A stretch of DNA of 64,000 bases from Endothia cerciana (taxonomy: Eukaryota > Ascomycota > Sordariomycetes > Diaporthales > Cryphonectriaceae): NCBI GenBank assembly GCA_026119935.1, contig JALRMH010000035.1:1-64000 (forward strand), in the 5' to 3' direction. Under the pieces are notes generated by a model. The model made no database searches and was not told where the DNA came from. It saw only the letters and a program-made list of their open reading frames with translations. Shown here piece by piece: positions 43,579-54,330 of this stretch. The translations under genes and the position numbers were made by a program. Positions within the stretch are counted from its first letter, which is position 1, and every line of letters begins with the position of its first letter.

Positions 43579-44490
43579 ATGGAGCCCCAAAAGAACAAGC
43601 AGCACGCTGTGAGTCCTGCCCGACGGTGTACAGTAGCAGGGGTTCTGTACCCATTGCTCCTAAACCTACGAAGTTCGACTCAGGGCATAGACTAACGGAT
43701 TTCCCAGGATGATGGGCCAATCCTGGTCTGGTCCGCAGAGCTGCAACGCCAGCTCCGCGACCACATCCTGTCCCAACCGGCTGACAAGTTCGCCGGCAAG
43801 CCATGGGCCTTGGTCCAGGACATCGAGGCTTTCGCCAACGAGAAGGGGCTGCCGATGATCTTCAGGTCTGCCAAGATCGATGTATCAAAGGGCGCCCTTG
43901 CCACTATGGACCCTAAACCCAAGACCGTAGTTGAGTTTGGCACGTTCGTCGGCACCTCCGCCATCGCGTGGGCCGCGATTCTGCAGGAATTCAACGGCGC
44001 AGATGCCAGGGACATCAAGGTGTTCACATTCGAGTTCGACGAGAATGTTGCTGCAGTTGCGAGGGACATCATCAAGGCCGCTGGTCTGGACGGTGTGATC
44101 GAGGTGTTTGTCGGTCCTGGATCAGAGAGTCTGAAGAAACTGCACGCGGAGGGCCGGGTGAAGCCAGGACAGCTTGACGTGGTCTTCATAGACCACTGGG
44201 AGAAGCACTATCTCCCAGACCTCAAGCTCTGCGAAGATCTGAAGCTCTTCCATGTTGGGTCTCTGGCACTTGCTGACAACACCGACATGCCTGGTGCGCC
44301 TGACTACGTTGCACACGTCAAGAAGGGAGGAGATGGGCCGGTCAAGTATGAGAGCGAGTCTTTGCAATCAGAGAATGAGCGTGGTCCGGTGAGTAAACCT
44401 ACGTTGCCCTAGCACGCTTCAAGAAAATAGTGTTGGCTAACTCTTCCAAAACAGTCTATAGTGGAAGCGAGCAAAGTTGTCGCGGTTTGA
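43579..44490 (+). CDS. catechol O-methyltransferase-like SAM-dependent methyltransferase
   Basis: Transfers a methyl group from S-adenosylmethionine, probably to a catechol-type hydroxyl. Model: join(43579..43608, 43708..44388, 44455..44490), 248 aa. Exon 1 has only ten codons, followed by GTGAGT, a GACTAACGG branch point and CAG. The last exon adds eleven codons and the stop. SAM motif I is VVEFGTFVGTSAIAW, preceded by the substrate-side helix that starts WALVQDIEAFANEKG. The acidic end of motif II is FEFDENVAAVA. The stretch VVFIDHWEKHYLPDLKLCED with the metal-binding Asp and LALADNTDMPGAPDYVAHVK corresponds closely to mammalian COMT (D-H-W-K and A-D-N-x-x-x-P-G-A-P-D). There is no signal peptide or membrane anchor, so it is cytosolic. 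With OYE, tannase and P450 nearby it may act on plant phenolics; that is an inference. Confidence 0.9.
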
Positions 44491-44637
44491 GGATGGGAAA
44501 GGGAAGTGTTGAGCAGCCCAAATTTAAACCCCCCCTGTGGGTAGAGGACTTTAGATATTCTAAGTCAAGGTATTCTTGCCGGTGAAGACAGAATATAGTC
44601 AAAGATAGCGCCATGAACAGAATCTGGACCAAAGAAT

Positions 44638-44669
<32 letters not shown>

Positions 44670-45305
44670 CTGAAAAATTAAAACCAAACCCCCACACTAA
44701 AAACCCATGAAGATGTGCCAGATCCGAGGTGAGATTCTTCCTGCCGTGGGTTGTATACGTTCCTGTTGGAAAGGGACTGTCAACCAGTCAATACCTACCT
44801 AGGTAAATGATGCTCTGAAGCCACAAACTTTGAGAAGAAACTGTCAATCAAGCCAATCTCGCCGACCGATATGCACAAATGAATCCGATTTCCGTATTTT
44901 ATCCGAATTCTGAACACCCTTTGAGGGGAGGGGAGGTCGAGGTCATAATATAGCGACGCCGCATCAGCGGGCCGAGTTCCCGCTGGATCGAGCTACTCTT
45001 GACACCACTCGACGAATGGCCCGGCCTCTTGCCAGCTACGTCGGTCACAACTTCGCCGACACAGCTCATTTCCACGAATGACGACGTTCCACAGCAGGCC
45101 CGCGTCATGATGGGAGCGGTCCGGCCTTTAGGAAGCCATATAACCCCCTCCGGGGCCGCCCTAAGGTCTCCGGAACGGCAGAGTCCACGACGCCTTTTTA
45201 TATCCTGCTGGCATTCTGTACCTGTGCTGTGCCCATCACTGCGCTGCCTTTAGTGACGATGCCTTAGACGATAACGCCGGGGAGAGACCGAGCACGACGC
45301 ACGCC
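44491..45305. other. intergenic with AAC repeat
   Basis: Between the methyltransferase and the broken GH1 gene, both on +. A T-rich TATA-like stretch (TTTTTATATCC, about 45194-45204) lies about 100 bp before the GH1 start. No gene seen. Confidence 0.55.
44638..44670. repeat. (AAC)11 microsatellite
   Basis: Pure AAC trinucleotide run about 150 bp downstream of the methyltransferase stop codon. Confidence 0.95.
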
Positions 45306-46781
45306 ATGAGCTACTCTACCGCCGATTTTGATCCGGCCCTCAAGGGCTCGCTCCCGCCCGACTCCCACTGGGGCTTCGCAACAGCTGCTGCACAAGTTGG
45401 AGGGGCTTGGAACAAAGACGGGAAAGGCCTCTCAATATGGGATCTATGGCACCGAGAGCCCAAGCGTATCAAAGACGGCAGCACCAACGAGGATGCCGTC
45501 TGGTCCTACGATTTCTACAAGGAAGATGTGGCTCGCATGAAAGAGTACGGTGTCACAGCGTACCGCTTCTCGCTGGCATGGAGCAGGATCATCCCGTTGG
45601 GAGGCAAAGATGATCCTGTAAATGAAAAGGGCATTGAATACTATAACAGTCTGACTGATGAGTTGCTGGCGAACAACATCACTCCCTTCGTCACCTTGTT
45701 CCACTGGGACACACCCCAAGCGCTTGAAGAGCGCTATGGTGGTATGCTGGACAAGGACAAGTATACGCCCGACTTTGTGCGCTACGCACGTGTATGCTTC
45801 GTGTGAAGAACTGGATCACCTATAACGAGCCTGGAGTATACACGCCCGCTGGATATGCTGCGGGTGTTCATGCCCCGGGGCGGTCAAGCTTTCGCGATAG
45901 GAACGAGGAGGGCGACAGCAGCACGGAACCCTTCATCGTGGCCCACACGGAGCTCGTGTCCCACGGCTACGCGTGTGATCTGTACAAGAGGGAATTCCAA
46001 CCAGATCAGAAGGGCAGGATCATGATTACACTTCATGGAAATTGGGCTGAACCATGGGACGAGAACGATCCCAAGGACGTAGAGGCGGCGCAGCGCGCCA
46101 ATGAGTTTGAGATTGCTTGGTATGCTGACCCATTATATGGCAAGGGCAAGGTGGATTATCCTACCTGCATGCGTGCACAGCTTGGTGACAGGTTGCCGAC
46201 TTTCACAGACGAGGAGAACAGGCTCATCAGAGGAAGCAGCGAGTTCTACGGAATGAACTCGTACACGGCCTTCTTTGTCAAGAACCGCGGGGACCAGCCT
46301 GCTGATATCAATGACCACAAGGGCAACGTCGAGATCTTGGACAACAATAAGGCTGGAAAGAGCCGTGGGCTCGAGAGCGATACTCCTTGGCTGAGAACTG
46401 CAGAGTGGGGTTGGGAAAAGCTGTTACGGTGGATCTGGGACCGGTATGAGACGCCCATCTATATCACGGAGAATGGCACCACGGCACAGGGCAAGCATGA
46501 CTGGAAACCCAAGGGTCCAGATGACATTCTGGAGGATCCGCACCGCATCGATTTCTTCAAGAAGTACCTCACTGCCGTGGCGAAAGTGTCGCAAGAGGGC
46601 GTGGTCATCAAGTCTTACTTCGGGTGGACGGACATTCACAGACAACTGGGAATGGTCGGCTGGCTACACTGACCGGTTTGGCGTTACTTGGATCGACCTC
46701 GACTCGCCCGAGAAGACGAGATTTGCCAAGCGGTCAGCATACTTTCTCAAGGATTACTCTGGGCACCTCATTAAGACATGA
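45306..46781 (+). pseudogene. GH1 beta-glucosidase, broken by two frameshifts
   Basis: The three frame segments together cover an intracellular fungal GH1 beta-glucosidase (about 475-490 aa normally; no signal peptide). Segment 1 (45306-about 45796) starts with a proper ATG and has WGFATAAAQVGGAWNKDG and TPFVTLFHWDTPQAL. Segment 2 holds both catalytic glutamates: TYNEPG (acid/base) and ITENGT (nucleophile), with FYGMNSYTAFF. Segment 3 carries the end, TDRFGVTWIDLDSPEKTRFAKRSAYFLK. Break 1, near 45796-45804: about 16 bases are missing compared with the family (the ERLGD residues after ARVCF), leading to a stop. Break 2, near 46629-46634: four extra bases (GACA) between the Thr codon of GWT and FTDNW. 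The net change is -12, so the frame returns. Neither break is in a homopolymer, and no GT-AG intron explains either. Recent decay is more likely than sequencing error. Confidence 0.85.
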
Positions 46782-48140
46782 TGAGCACACTCCCAGAGGT
46801 GCTGGCGCTGCAGTCATCGCGTCTGATTCTCAGGCGTCCTATCGTTCCTCATCAGGCCCGTTTTTATAGATTCAGTCATGCTTCAGTATTTATTGGTATC
46901 GACGAAAGGACAATAGAACCATATATCAAGGCTACCGCACACCTGACCGCTCAAATCATGCTGCCAATAGGTTCCCGAGGAATTGTGATCAGTCTCCGCG
47001 AGTTCAAATTTGATTCCCCAGACCTTAATAATGTAAATTCTGGCTTGTCCCACCATTCTTGTTGTTATTTGGCAAGTACTATCCTTTGTGTACTTCTGTG
47101 ATGCTCTCGTCCTTTATGAGCATATTGCGTATTTGGAGTCTCCGTTCATTCCTTTGCCGCCAAATGAGCCGCCTCCAGCCCTGGCCAAACCATGCCTTGC
47201 GCTGAGGCTATTTTCAACCGACCTTTGAGCCAGTGCCAGCCACCTTGGTCATCTTTTTGATCGGGTTGTTATTATTGCGCTGTCCTGCCGCTTCAAAGCC
47301 CCTGAACTCTCCATTTTTCTCCGTGTATTCATGACTCAAAGGAAAGGAGGCTTGGTGCTCGATTTCGGGGCTGGATATGCCGGCTGAGGATTCCAGAGAT
47401 TCTTGTTCCTCGGGTTGTAGTGCTGTCTGAGGTACTGGTCAGTTGCTGTTCATCCTAGCACGTGATAGTCAAGCTGAGCTGGGCCCATAGGGTCTTGTCA
47501 ATTACATTGAGAGACATGGTTGCCTTTCTCCTGTCGCTTGCAACAAGTGTGTTTGTTTCTGTCCTGGTGCGGTGATTCACTCAGACAGGATTTTAAGTTG
47601 AAGTAATACAACGAACGGATGGGGTTCTCCTATTTTATATCTCAACGATTACTTTACATCTTGTAGCCTTAGAAGCCGAGCACAGCGACTATTTGAAATC
47701 AGGACCCTGAAGATCGCACGCATGGAGTGTCGGCACTCCCCCATACGGAAAGTTTCAAGACACACGGCATTGTGCATGCCGGTGACGCAATTTGGCATGC
47801 TGACAGCTCACGAGGGTGTATTTCTGCATGAGATCGACAAGTCGCACTCCCCGACTAGTCGGGCTGATCAGACTCAAAAATGATATGTCTGGCAGGGTCG
47901 TGCCACTGCCACACTGCGTGCAGTAGCATTCCAAAGGCCCAGAGGCCTACTACTGCTTCGAGGTCAGAGCATATCTTGCGCCATACCTAGCACCATTTGC
48001 GCCAGGATATCCTTCGGATGGTGCGGATCTCGCTTGTGCGTATCATCGGGAGTATGGATCACCCACTACGTTGGCCTCTTATTGAACGAGATGTGGGATT
48101 CCATGTTTGGTTCTGGCAGCAAAGATTCCTGCACACGAGC
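46782..48140. other. gene-free 1.4 kb
   Basis: Convergent region between the GH1 pseudogene (+) and the tannase gene (-). No gene seen; only short frames. Confidence 0.55.
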
Positions 48141-50038
48141 TCAGATCAACGACGCGAATGAAAATAGAAAGGCCACGATGATCAGTAGCGATACAGGCGC
48201 GGCGTTTCTCATGGCAGTGCTCACGACGACCGTCGTCACGGAGGGGGCTGTATCTCCAGCTGATTCCGAGCCGTTGGCCCCCATCTGCTCATCAACCTCC
48301 GAGATCTTTTGGCACTGCCAGCTGGACACGTTCTTGGGATCCCTCTCTCCCCCGAGGTAGGTGTTCCTCGTCGGCCACCTGCAGTGTGCCCTCTCAAAGT
48401 CCACACCGGAACTGACCGTGTCATTCACATACTTCGTTCCAGTGATAGTGTCAGGCGCTACGCCCTGCTCGACCCATGACACCAGAGCGGCCAAGACGTT
48501 ATGCTCTCTATCGAAGGGCCCCTGGGCTGCCGCCCCGCCGAGCTGACCAATGACCCAAGCTCCGGGGCCGCCTTCGCAGTGGAACATGCCAGAAATCCGG
48601 AAGAAGCGAAGGAAATCATCCATCTGGTCCGTGGAGTAGTTCATCCCTGACCTCAGGTACTCGTAGTACCGAGGACTGTTGAAGCTGCTGATCTGGTTGT
48701 CCTGTCCGCCGTGGTACATCACTATCTTGCCTCCTCTGTTCTGAAAGTCTGACAGAGAATCTGGCCACGTACGAATGTCTCCTGGGTTGACCTCATCTGC
48801 AACCACAGCATCTGCCAGGGAATAGTTCGCAGGATCCCAGTTGGGATCATTGTAGACGGCGTATCTAAACCACCCTTCCGACAGCGCCCAGGCTTGACCA
48901 TCATATAGCCCTTCTGCTGCCAGGACCTCGCTGCCCGGATTCATCGCAGGATACAGGAGAGTGCTGTTCTGCCAGCCGTAGGGACTGAAGATCGTGCGAG
49001 CTATATTAACCTGCGCGGAGGTGAGGCATGCTGAGCTATTTGCAGTTGTGCTGCCGCAGAGCAGGGTGTCAGGATCAAAATGGCATAGACTGGAGTCCTC
49101 AATGATGCCATCTGCCACCCCGTCAATGGTGTCGCACTGCCGAAGAACCTCGCCATGGATTGTCGTCTCCCATACCTCCGCCGGGATGAAGTTCGCAGAC
49201 CCAACGGCGCCCGTTATTGGAAAGAAGCTTGCCCGCCAGGAGTACAGGTTGTTGAAGTCCACAGCCGGGCACCCTGCCGAGATCCCATCGAAGTCCTCGG
49301 GGAACACGTCTGCTGCTTTGATAGCCTGGCGGCCTCCCAGCGAGCAGGCCAGAAAGTAAGACTTGTTGGCCGGGCTGCCATAGAAAGGGGAGAGCATTGC
49401 TTTGCCCGCCGCCACTCCGACATGCACACTGCCAGGCCCAGAGATTAGCCAAGTACCGAAGCCGTGAACAGCCCGAGACAGTCCTTACGCTCGCCAGGCA
49501 AAGTCGGTGACCACATCTGGGTTGTTCAGAAATTGGATACCCGATGTCCCGTTGTGGCCATTGTTCGTCCCTACACTGGCAAAGCCGTTCTGGGCCGTGT
49601 ATGCGATGCTGCCATAGTCGATACCTAGAAGTCCACAGTGTCAGTAACAACTCGGCTACCTATCCCACCCAGACCTTGAATCTCACAGCCACCAAGGCCT
49701 CCATTTCCGGTGGTCACCAAACGACCGTTCCAATCTTCCGGGAGCCAGACTTCTGCAACAACGCCGGAACGGTTGGTAGTCGAGATCTGCAGAGCCACTC
49801 GACATAAGTCTACCGGCACAATCTGGCTGGTCTGGGCACAGGAAGGATCGTTTCCTGTCAAGTTGATACTTGTTCCCGATGAGATGAAGGCTTGATCTGT
49901 GACCGTGGCATTGGCTATCCCGGCGGCTGCGGGATCGAACTGCGAACACCGGTCTTCAAAGCTGCCCTGCCTGGAGGCCACCTGAGAAGCCAGCGCCCCA
50001 GAGGCAAAGTGGAGGAGAGTGGCAAAGTTCAGAGCCAT
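48141..50038 (-). CDS. tannase/feruloyl esterase family, secreted with GPI-like tail
   Basis: Alpha/beta-hydrolase that splits esters of gallic or hydroxycinnamic acids. Model: complement(48141..49428, 49489..49624, 49687..50038), 591 aa, donors GTGAGA and GTAAGG, acceptors TAG and CAG. A signal peptide covers residues 1-17 (LLHFASGALA). NGRLVTTGNGGLGGCIDYG spans intron 1. The nucleophile is Ser192 in ACSLGGRQA, paired with the Cys191 that in known enzymes forms a disulfide next to the catalytic His. Asp406 in YHGGQDNQIS and His446 in GMFHCEGGPGAW complete the triad. DGVADGIIED (about 265-274) is the calcium-site motif. There are many N-x-S/T sites. The C-terminus is unusual: after NGSESAGD a hydrophobic stretch at 572-591 (VSLLIIVAFLFSFASLI) ends the protein, which looks like a GPI signal. 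Gallate against ferulate preference cannot be read. Confidence 0.92.
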
Positions 50039-51726
50039 GGGGGTGCGGTGTTCTTGCTACTCCAAGCAAGTCTTCCGCGCGTTTGTTTGTGTTTGGGCTT
50101 GATTTCGACTTGTTCAGTTGCCTGGGTAGTAGTCTCTTGGCTCATGGCACAGATGGTGGGCAAGAGGCGTGTGCAAGAAGCACATATGGTCACACCACAT
50201 ACGAAAGCGCCGCTGAGAAAATGTCTCGAAATAATATTGCATCCACATACGTGCATGCAGTTGGGATCTTCGCGAAAGCAAAAACGATTACCGTTGTTAC
50301 GGCGCGGGGAAACGTCAAAGCGTTACCGTATCACGCAACTAGTGCAGGTCATAATGAACTCTATTATTAAGGGCGGTGTTCAGTCCACGGAATAAGAGAC
50401 GCCGAGCGGGTGTTTTCGCTAGGCGCAGGGGATGGATTGGTTCTTTCTGCTGATGTTTTGGGGGCTTGCAGAGACGAGACATCGTGCAATTAGACTCAGG
50501 GCGCAGGGCTGGAGCTTTGGTGACACGAAGAGGAATGGGACTCATTTTAGATGTTTTACTAATTGGCTCATCGTGAGATCAATTTCTCCCAAATCAATAT
50601 GTGTGATGCGCTCTTGGGAGGCCAGGAATCAGAATTAGAGCCATCATCAACCTCGTCCAAAAACTCAAGTCCCCAGCGAGGACCATGACGACACATATAT
50701 GCTACGACGTTTTCTCCTTGGACATCCCGTTTCTCCTGTGTGAGCAGTAAATTTCGACCCGAGTGTGGGCAGACCGTGTGTGTTGCGCATACGGGCGGAT
50801 CTGAAATGCACCGCCATCCGTGATCCTACAGCGGCAGGGTGAGGTGGTTATGGGAGATATCATGTACTCATGAGAGCAATTTGACACGACTGATGACTGC
50901 CCCCGTATGTGGCTGTGCTGGACCCACGGCGGTAGCTGACCACCTTGCTTCCCTCAGCCATGGCCGGGGGTTTCGAATAAGCGGATAAGCTAATGGGGTG
51001 TGAATATGGCCGCGTTCATTCGCTGATAGGCAAAGAGGATTCATCGTCGGCGCAGTATTTCACTTCAGCCGTGTACCAGTGCGCTTACGCCTTGCGTCTT
51101 TCCGGGCGCAGTCAAGGACGCCCCGATTACGTGGTGCCGTCAGGCCAGAATCTGATCATAAAACGTATCGTGGCCGCCCTGAATGGATGAGAGCGGTCCT
51201 CGTCCCTGGTTAGAAATCTTCTCTGAAGTTTCGGCTCAAAATGTGTTTTCGCGAGGCAAGTACCCCTTACCAGTCGGATACGCTGCGCTTCTAAGATCGT
51301 TCTAGTCAAAATATGTGGAGCATAATGAACTGGCAGCGAGGCCAGTTCCCCCGAGGCGGACTAGCAACTATAACAACAGACACAACCACGCAAATCAGAA
51401 GCAGTCTGGAACCAACGACGCAAGTAAAGCTGCCACCAACACGATACAAGCCGCTCCCAGTCAATATCAGCAAGATCACTACGCATATGGCGGGCAGTCT
51501 CATTCTCACGGTCATCACGGTGTGAGCTATCATGGAGGATTCCACATAAGTGGAGGACATGATATAGGGGGTGGCAGTTATTCTGGAGGTGCCGATGGGG
51601 GTGGAGGCGGCGGAGGATTTTGAGGGTGTGTCTCGTGTGAAGAATTATCTTCAGAGTATATCCAAGTACCTAAGATACAAATGTCATACCAGGGCCCCGG
51701 AGTCAGCAGGCTCAATTGAGCACATC
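50039..51726. other. gene-free 1.7 kb with a Gly/His-rich frame
   Basis: No firm gene. A 102-codon frame ends at 51623 (+) with a His/Gly-rich then nearly pure Gly tail, a composition known from ends of small fungal proteins, but it begins with GTG and lacks a convincing start or upstream exon. The rest holds the promoter of the tannase gene. Confidence 0.45.
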
Positions 51727-52741
51727 TCACTCCAGGTAATCCCCCCCTGTTTCTTTGTGGATCAGAGCGAAGAGCGGTCTGGCACTAAACCAACCGGCGA
51801 AGTGAGTCCCGACTGTCTTGTATGTGTACCTGGCATCCTCGTCTGAGATGACGATCGGTTTCTCTCCTCGAGGGCCAGCTGCCGCCTCAGCGAGAAGCTG
51901 GGCCTGGCAGCACTTATCCATACTCACAAACCAGAACACAGCCTCGTCCACGGTCCTTCCCACAGTCAGCAGGCCATGGTTCTGCAAGAGGGCAGCCTTT
52001 CTGTTGCCGACGCAGCGTGCAATGTTTTGTCCCTCCTCCGCCGCGAGGACAACACCGTTGAACGATTCGTACACGGCATGATCATCGTGGAATGCGCACG
52101 CGTCCTGCGTGATAGTCTCTAGTTTGCGGCCCAGCGAGCAGAAGGTACGGCCATAGATGCTGTGGCTGTGACAAGCTGCCATCACGTCGGGACGGGCCTG
52201 GTGGATGGCAGAGTGGATCATGAAGGCCGCACTGTTCAAAAGGCGGTTCTCTCCACCCTCGATCACTCTGCCTTCCTCGCTGACGCGGATTAGGTCAGAG
52301 GCTTTCATCAGCCCGAAAGCCGTGCCGAATGGGTTAACCCAAAAGGTATCGGGCTCAACGGGGTCACGATAGGTGATGTGGCCTGTCCAGTCAAGTCAGC
52401 AGGGTTGAGAACCAGGAGGCGACATGCTAATACAACGAACCCGCAACGCCTTCGTCAAAGCCGTATTTGGCAAAGATGCGAAATGCCGCGGCCAAGCGCC
52501 CCTTCCAGTAGGCTCGTTCCTTGTAGGGATCATCAAACTTGGGAACCCTGCGTGTATGCGACGATTGTATCAGCTGCTGCACCGACAAGTCGGCCATGAA
52601 ATGCTAATGTACTCACGAAGGAAGCTGGGGCCCCTTTTCCTTGGCAGCTGCGTCGGAGAGGCCCGGCTCGAGGGGCGCCATTATTGAAGGATGGCTTTCT
52701 TCATCTTGCTCGATGTTGTTGTTGTCTGCGTGGGGGGCCAT
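51727..52741 (-). CDS. class II aldolase/adducin family protein
   Basis: Zinc-dependent aldolase-type fold. Model: complement(51727..52382, 52441..52547, 52617..52741), 295 aa. Donors are GTGAGT and GTTCGT (the latter weak), acceptors CAG and CAG. The N-terminal 40 residues are polar. The fold starts with PKFDDPYKERAYWKGRLAAA. GVAGHITYRDP spans intron 2, with the usual N-P-F-G-x-x-F substrate loop after it. The metal site is formed by His149 and His151 in ACHSHSIYGRTF and His213 in LLQNHGLLTVG. The C-terminal helices end in ETGGDYLE. Bacterial relatives cleave fuculose or ribulose phosphates. Fungal cytosolic members of this type are mostly uncharacterised, and adducin-like non-enzymatic roles cannot be excluded. 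Start: the first ATG giving an uninterrupted model; an in-frame ATG 115 codons upstream is not needed. Confidence 0.9.
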
Positions 52742-54330
52742 GCTGACGACCGAGGATCCAGGCTGATAGTTGACTGGTATGACTATGTTGTGAGAGGTCT
52801 CGGAACACGAACTGCTAATGGTACATGGCGATAAGAGGAGATAAAACCGGCACTCTTTATATCGTCCGCTGTTCCTAGCGTGCACCAGATCGACGTGGAG
52901 CGTCGGGACTGCGGGGAAGTTGACTAAAAACATCTTCGTGGATGGTAGTTGGACGGTCGGCCTCCTGTGGCCGAGACGCCAGTCTTGAGATGGCACACTG
53001 AAGCGCGGGGCGCGGTATCTTCTTACTGGAGGCGCCCGACACGTGGAGTGGACCTCTTGGTCCTCGATATCAAGCTGTAATTCCACCTACACAACTCCGC
53101 ACACCGGAGCGTGCCTAGGTATATATCCCACCCGTTTACGCCACGCATCTCATCTGTGTTGATATCTCTTGCGAAAAAGACAGAGCAGATGCCGGCAATA
53201 TAATGGTGAGCGATACGGGATCAGGGGGCAGGACACAATGCTGATGTCTAGCAGGCAAAGCGGATCAGGGAGTTTCAAACGATCTCAACGCTTAACACCC
53301 GAACGTCGGTCCTCCTCCTCCTCCTCATAATACCGTCCCTCGTCCACACCTTCTCTCCCTTGCCTGGTAGCTGCAGGTAATTTCTTTTCGATGGGATCTA
53401 GGTATGTGAACGCAAGAGCCTGTGGTATACTATCACAATTGCGCTCCATACATAGTATATGCTGCATACCTGGGTACGCTAGGATCTTCAAGTCTGCTTG
53501 CCTGAATCGTAAGCGCTCGGCCATGGGCCCTCGTGTCAAAGCCCCTGCGGCGGCGCAGGTCAGTGCCAATCAAGAGCCGGTGATTGATAAAGGGCCGTCG
53601 ATCTACAACAGAGTGCATCCTACCAAGGTGTTGTCAGGACATCAGGCCGTAGATCTAGCTCAGCTCCAGAGTGAAATGCCCTCTTGAAACCTATCCTCCC
53701 ATGAAGTGCTTCCGGAGTTCAGCAGGTGGAGTAGATATTAGGTTTGCACCCCGGGGACCGGGGGATGGCGACGAAAGGTTGCTGCTGCCGTCGAAACGCT
53801 TGGTCTCGCGCCGAATTAGCATCGCTCTTGTGCCCAGCGAACTCATCGAGCTGTGCTGAACGACATTTGGTGAGCATGAATGCGAAGGAAATCTGGTTGA
53901 TGGGAGTACTGACCGGTTGGAATTATATATCATATAGCAGAACACGCTCGGTATTGCCGATAATCATGCGAGCCCAAATTTGCTGCTCGACTCATCAGCG
54001 CTGAACTGGTCAGTGCACCATGGCCCCAGTCTTCGCATCCTGGTACAAGGGATAAGGCGTTAATATTTAAACGAGTGGACCGGGTGAGATCCGCAGCCTC
54101 ATCTGGACCTGGCAGTCCCATTTCCTCATTCCCTGTTCGAGGCCAACAGGATGGGCTCCACGTCCTGTTGGTGCGCACCAACATACAGCATTTCCAATCC
54201 ATCCGCCTGATTGCTCATCTTTCTGGGAGCTATATCAGCTACGCCCTACATTTTCTAGGGCCCCGACGAAGAAGTCCCCATTGTCGGATTGTCAAAACCC
54301 CATGTCAGTGAGGTTCTCCCGTCTGTGACG
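52742..54330. other. intergenic, aldolase to TRK
   Basis: Contains the promoters of the aldolase (-) and TRK (+) genes. Frames up to 98 codons near 53285-53687 show no signature. Confidence 0.5.
52855..52861 (-). promoter_or_regulatory. TATA box candidate of the class II aldolase gene
   Basis: TATAAAG on the minus strand, about 115 bp upstream of the start codon. If used, it supports the start at 52741 over the upstream ATG at 53086. Confidence 0.45.

Noticed and set aside
51315..51623. 102-codon His/Gly-rich frame (+)
   Set aside because: Begins with GTG, no ATG in good place, low complexity. It may be the last exon of a small gene but I cannot support the rest.
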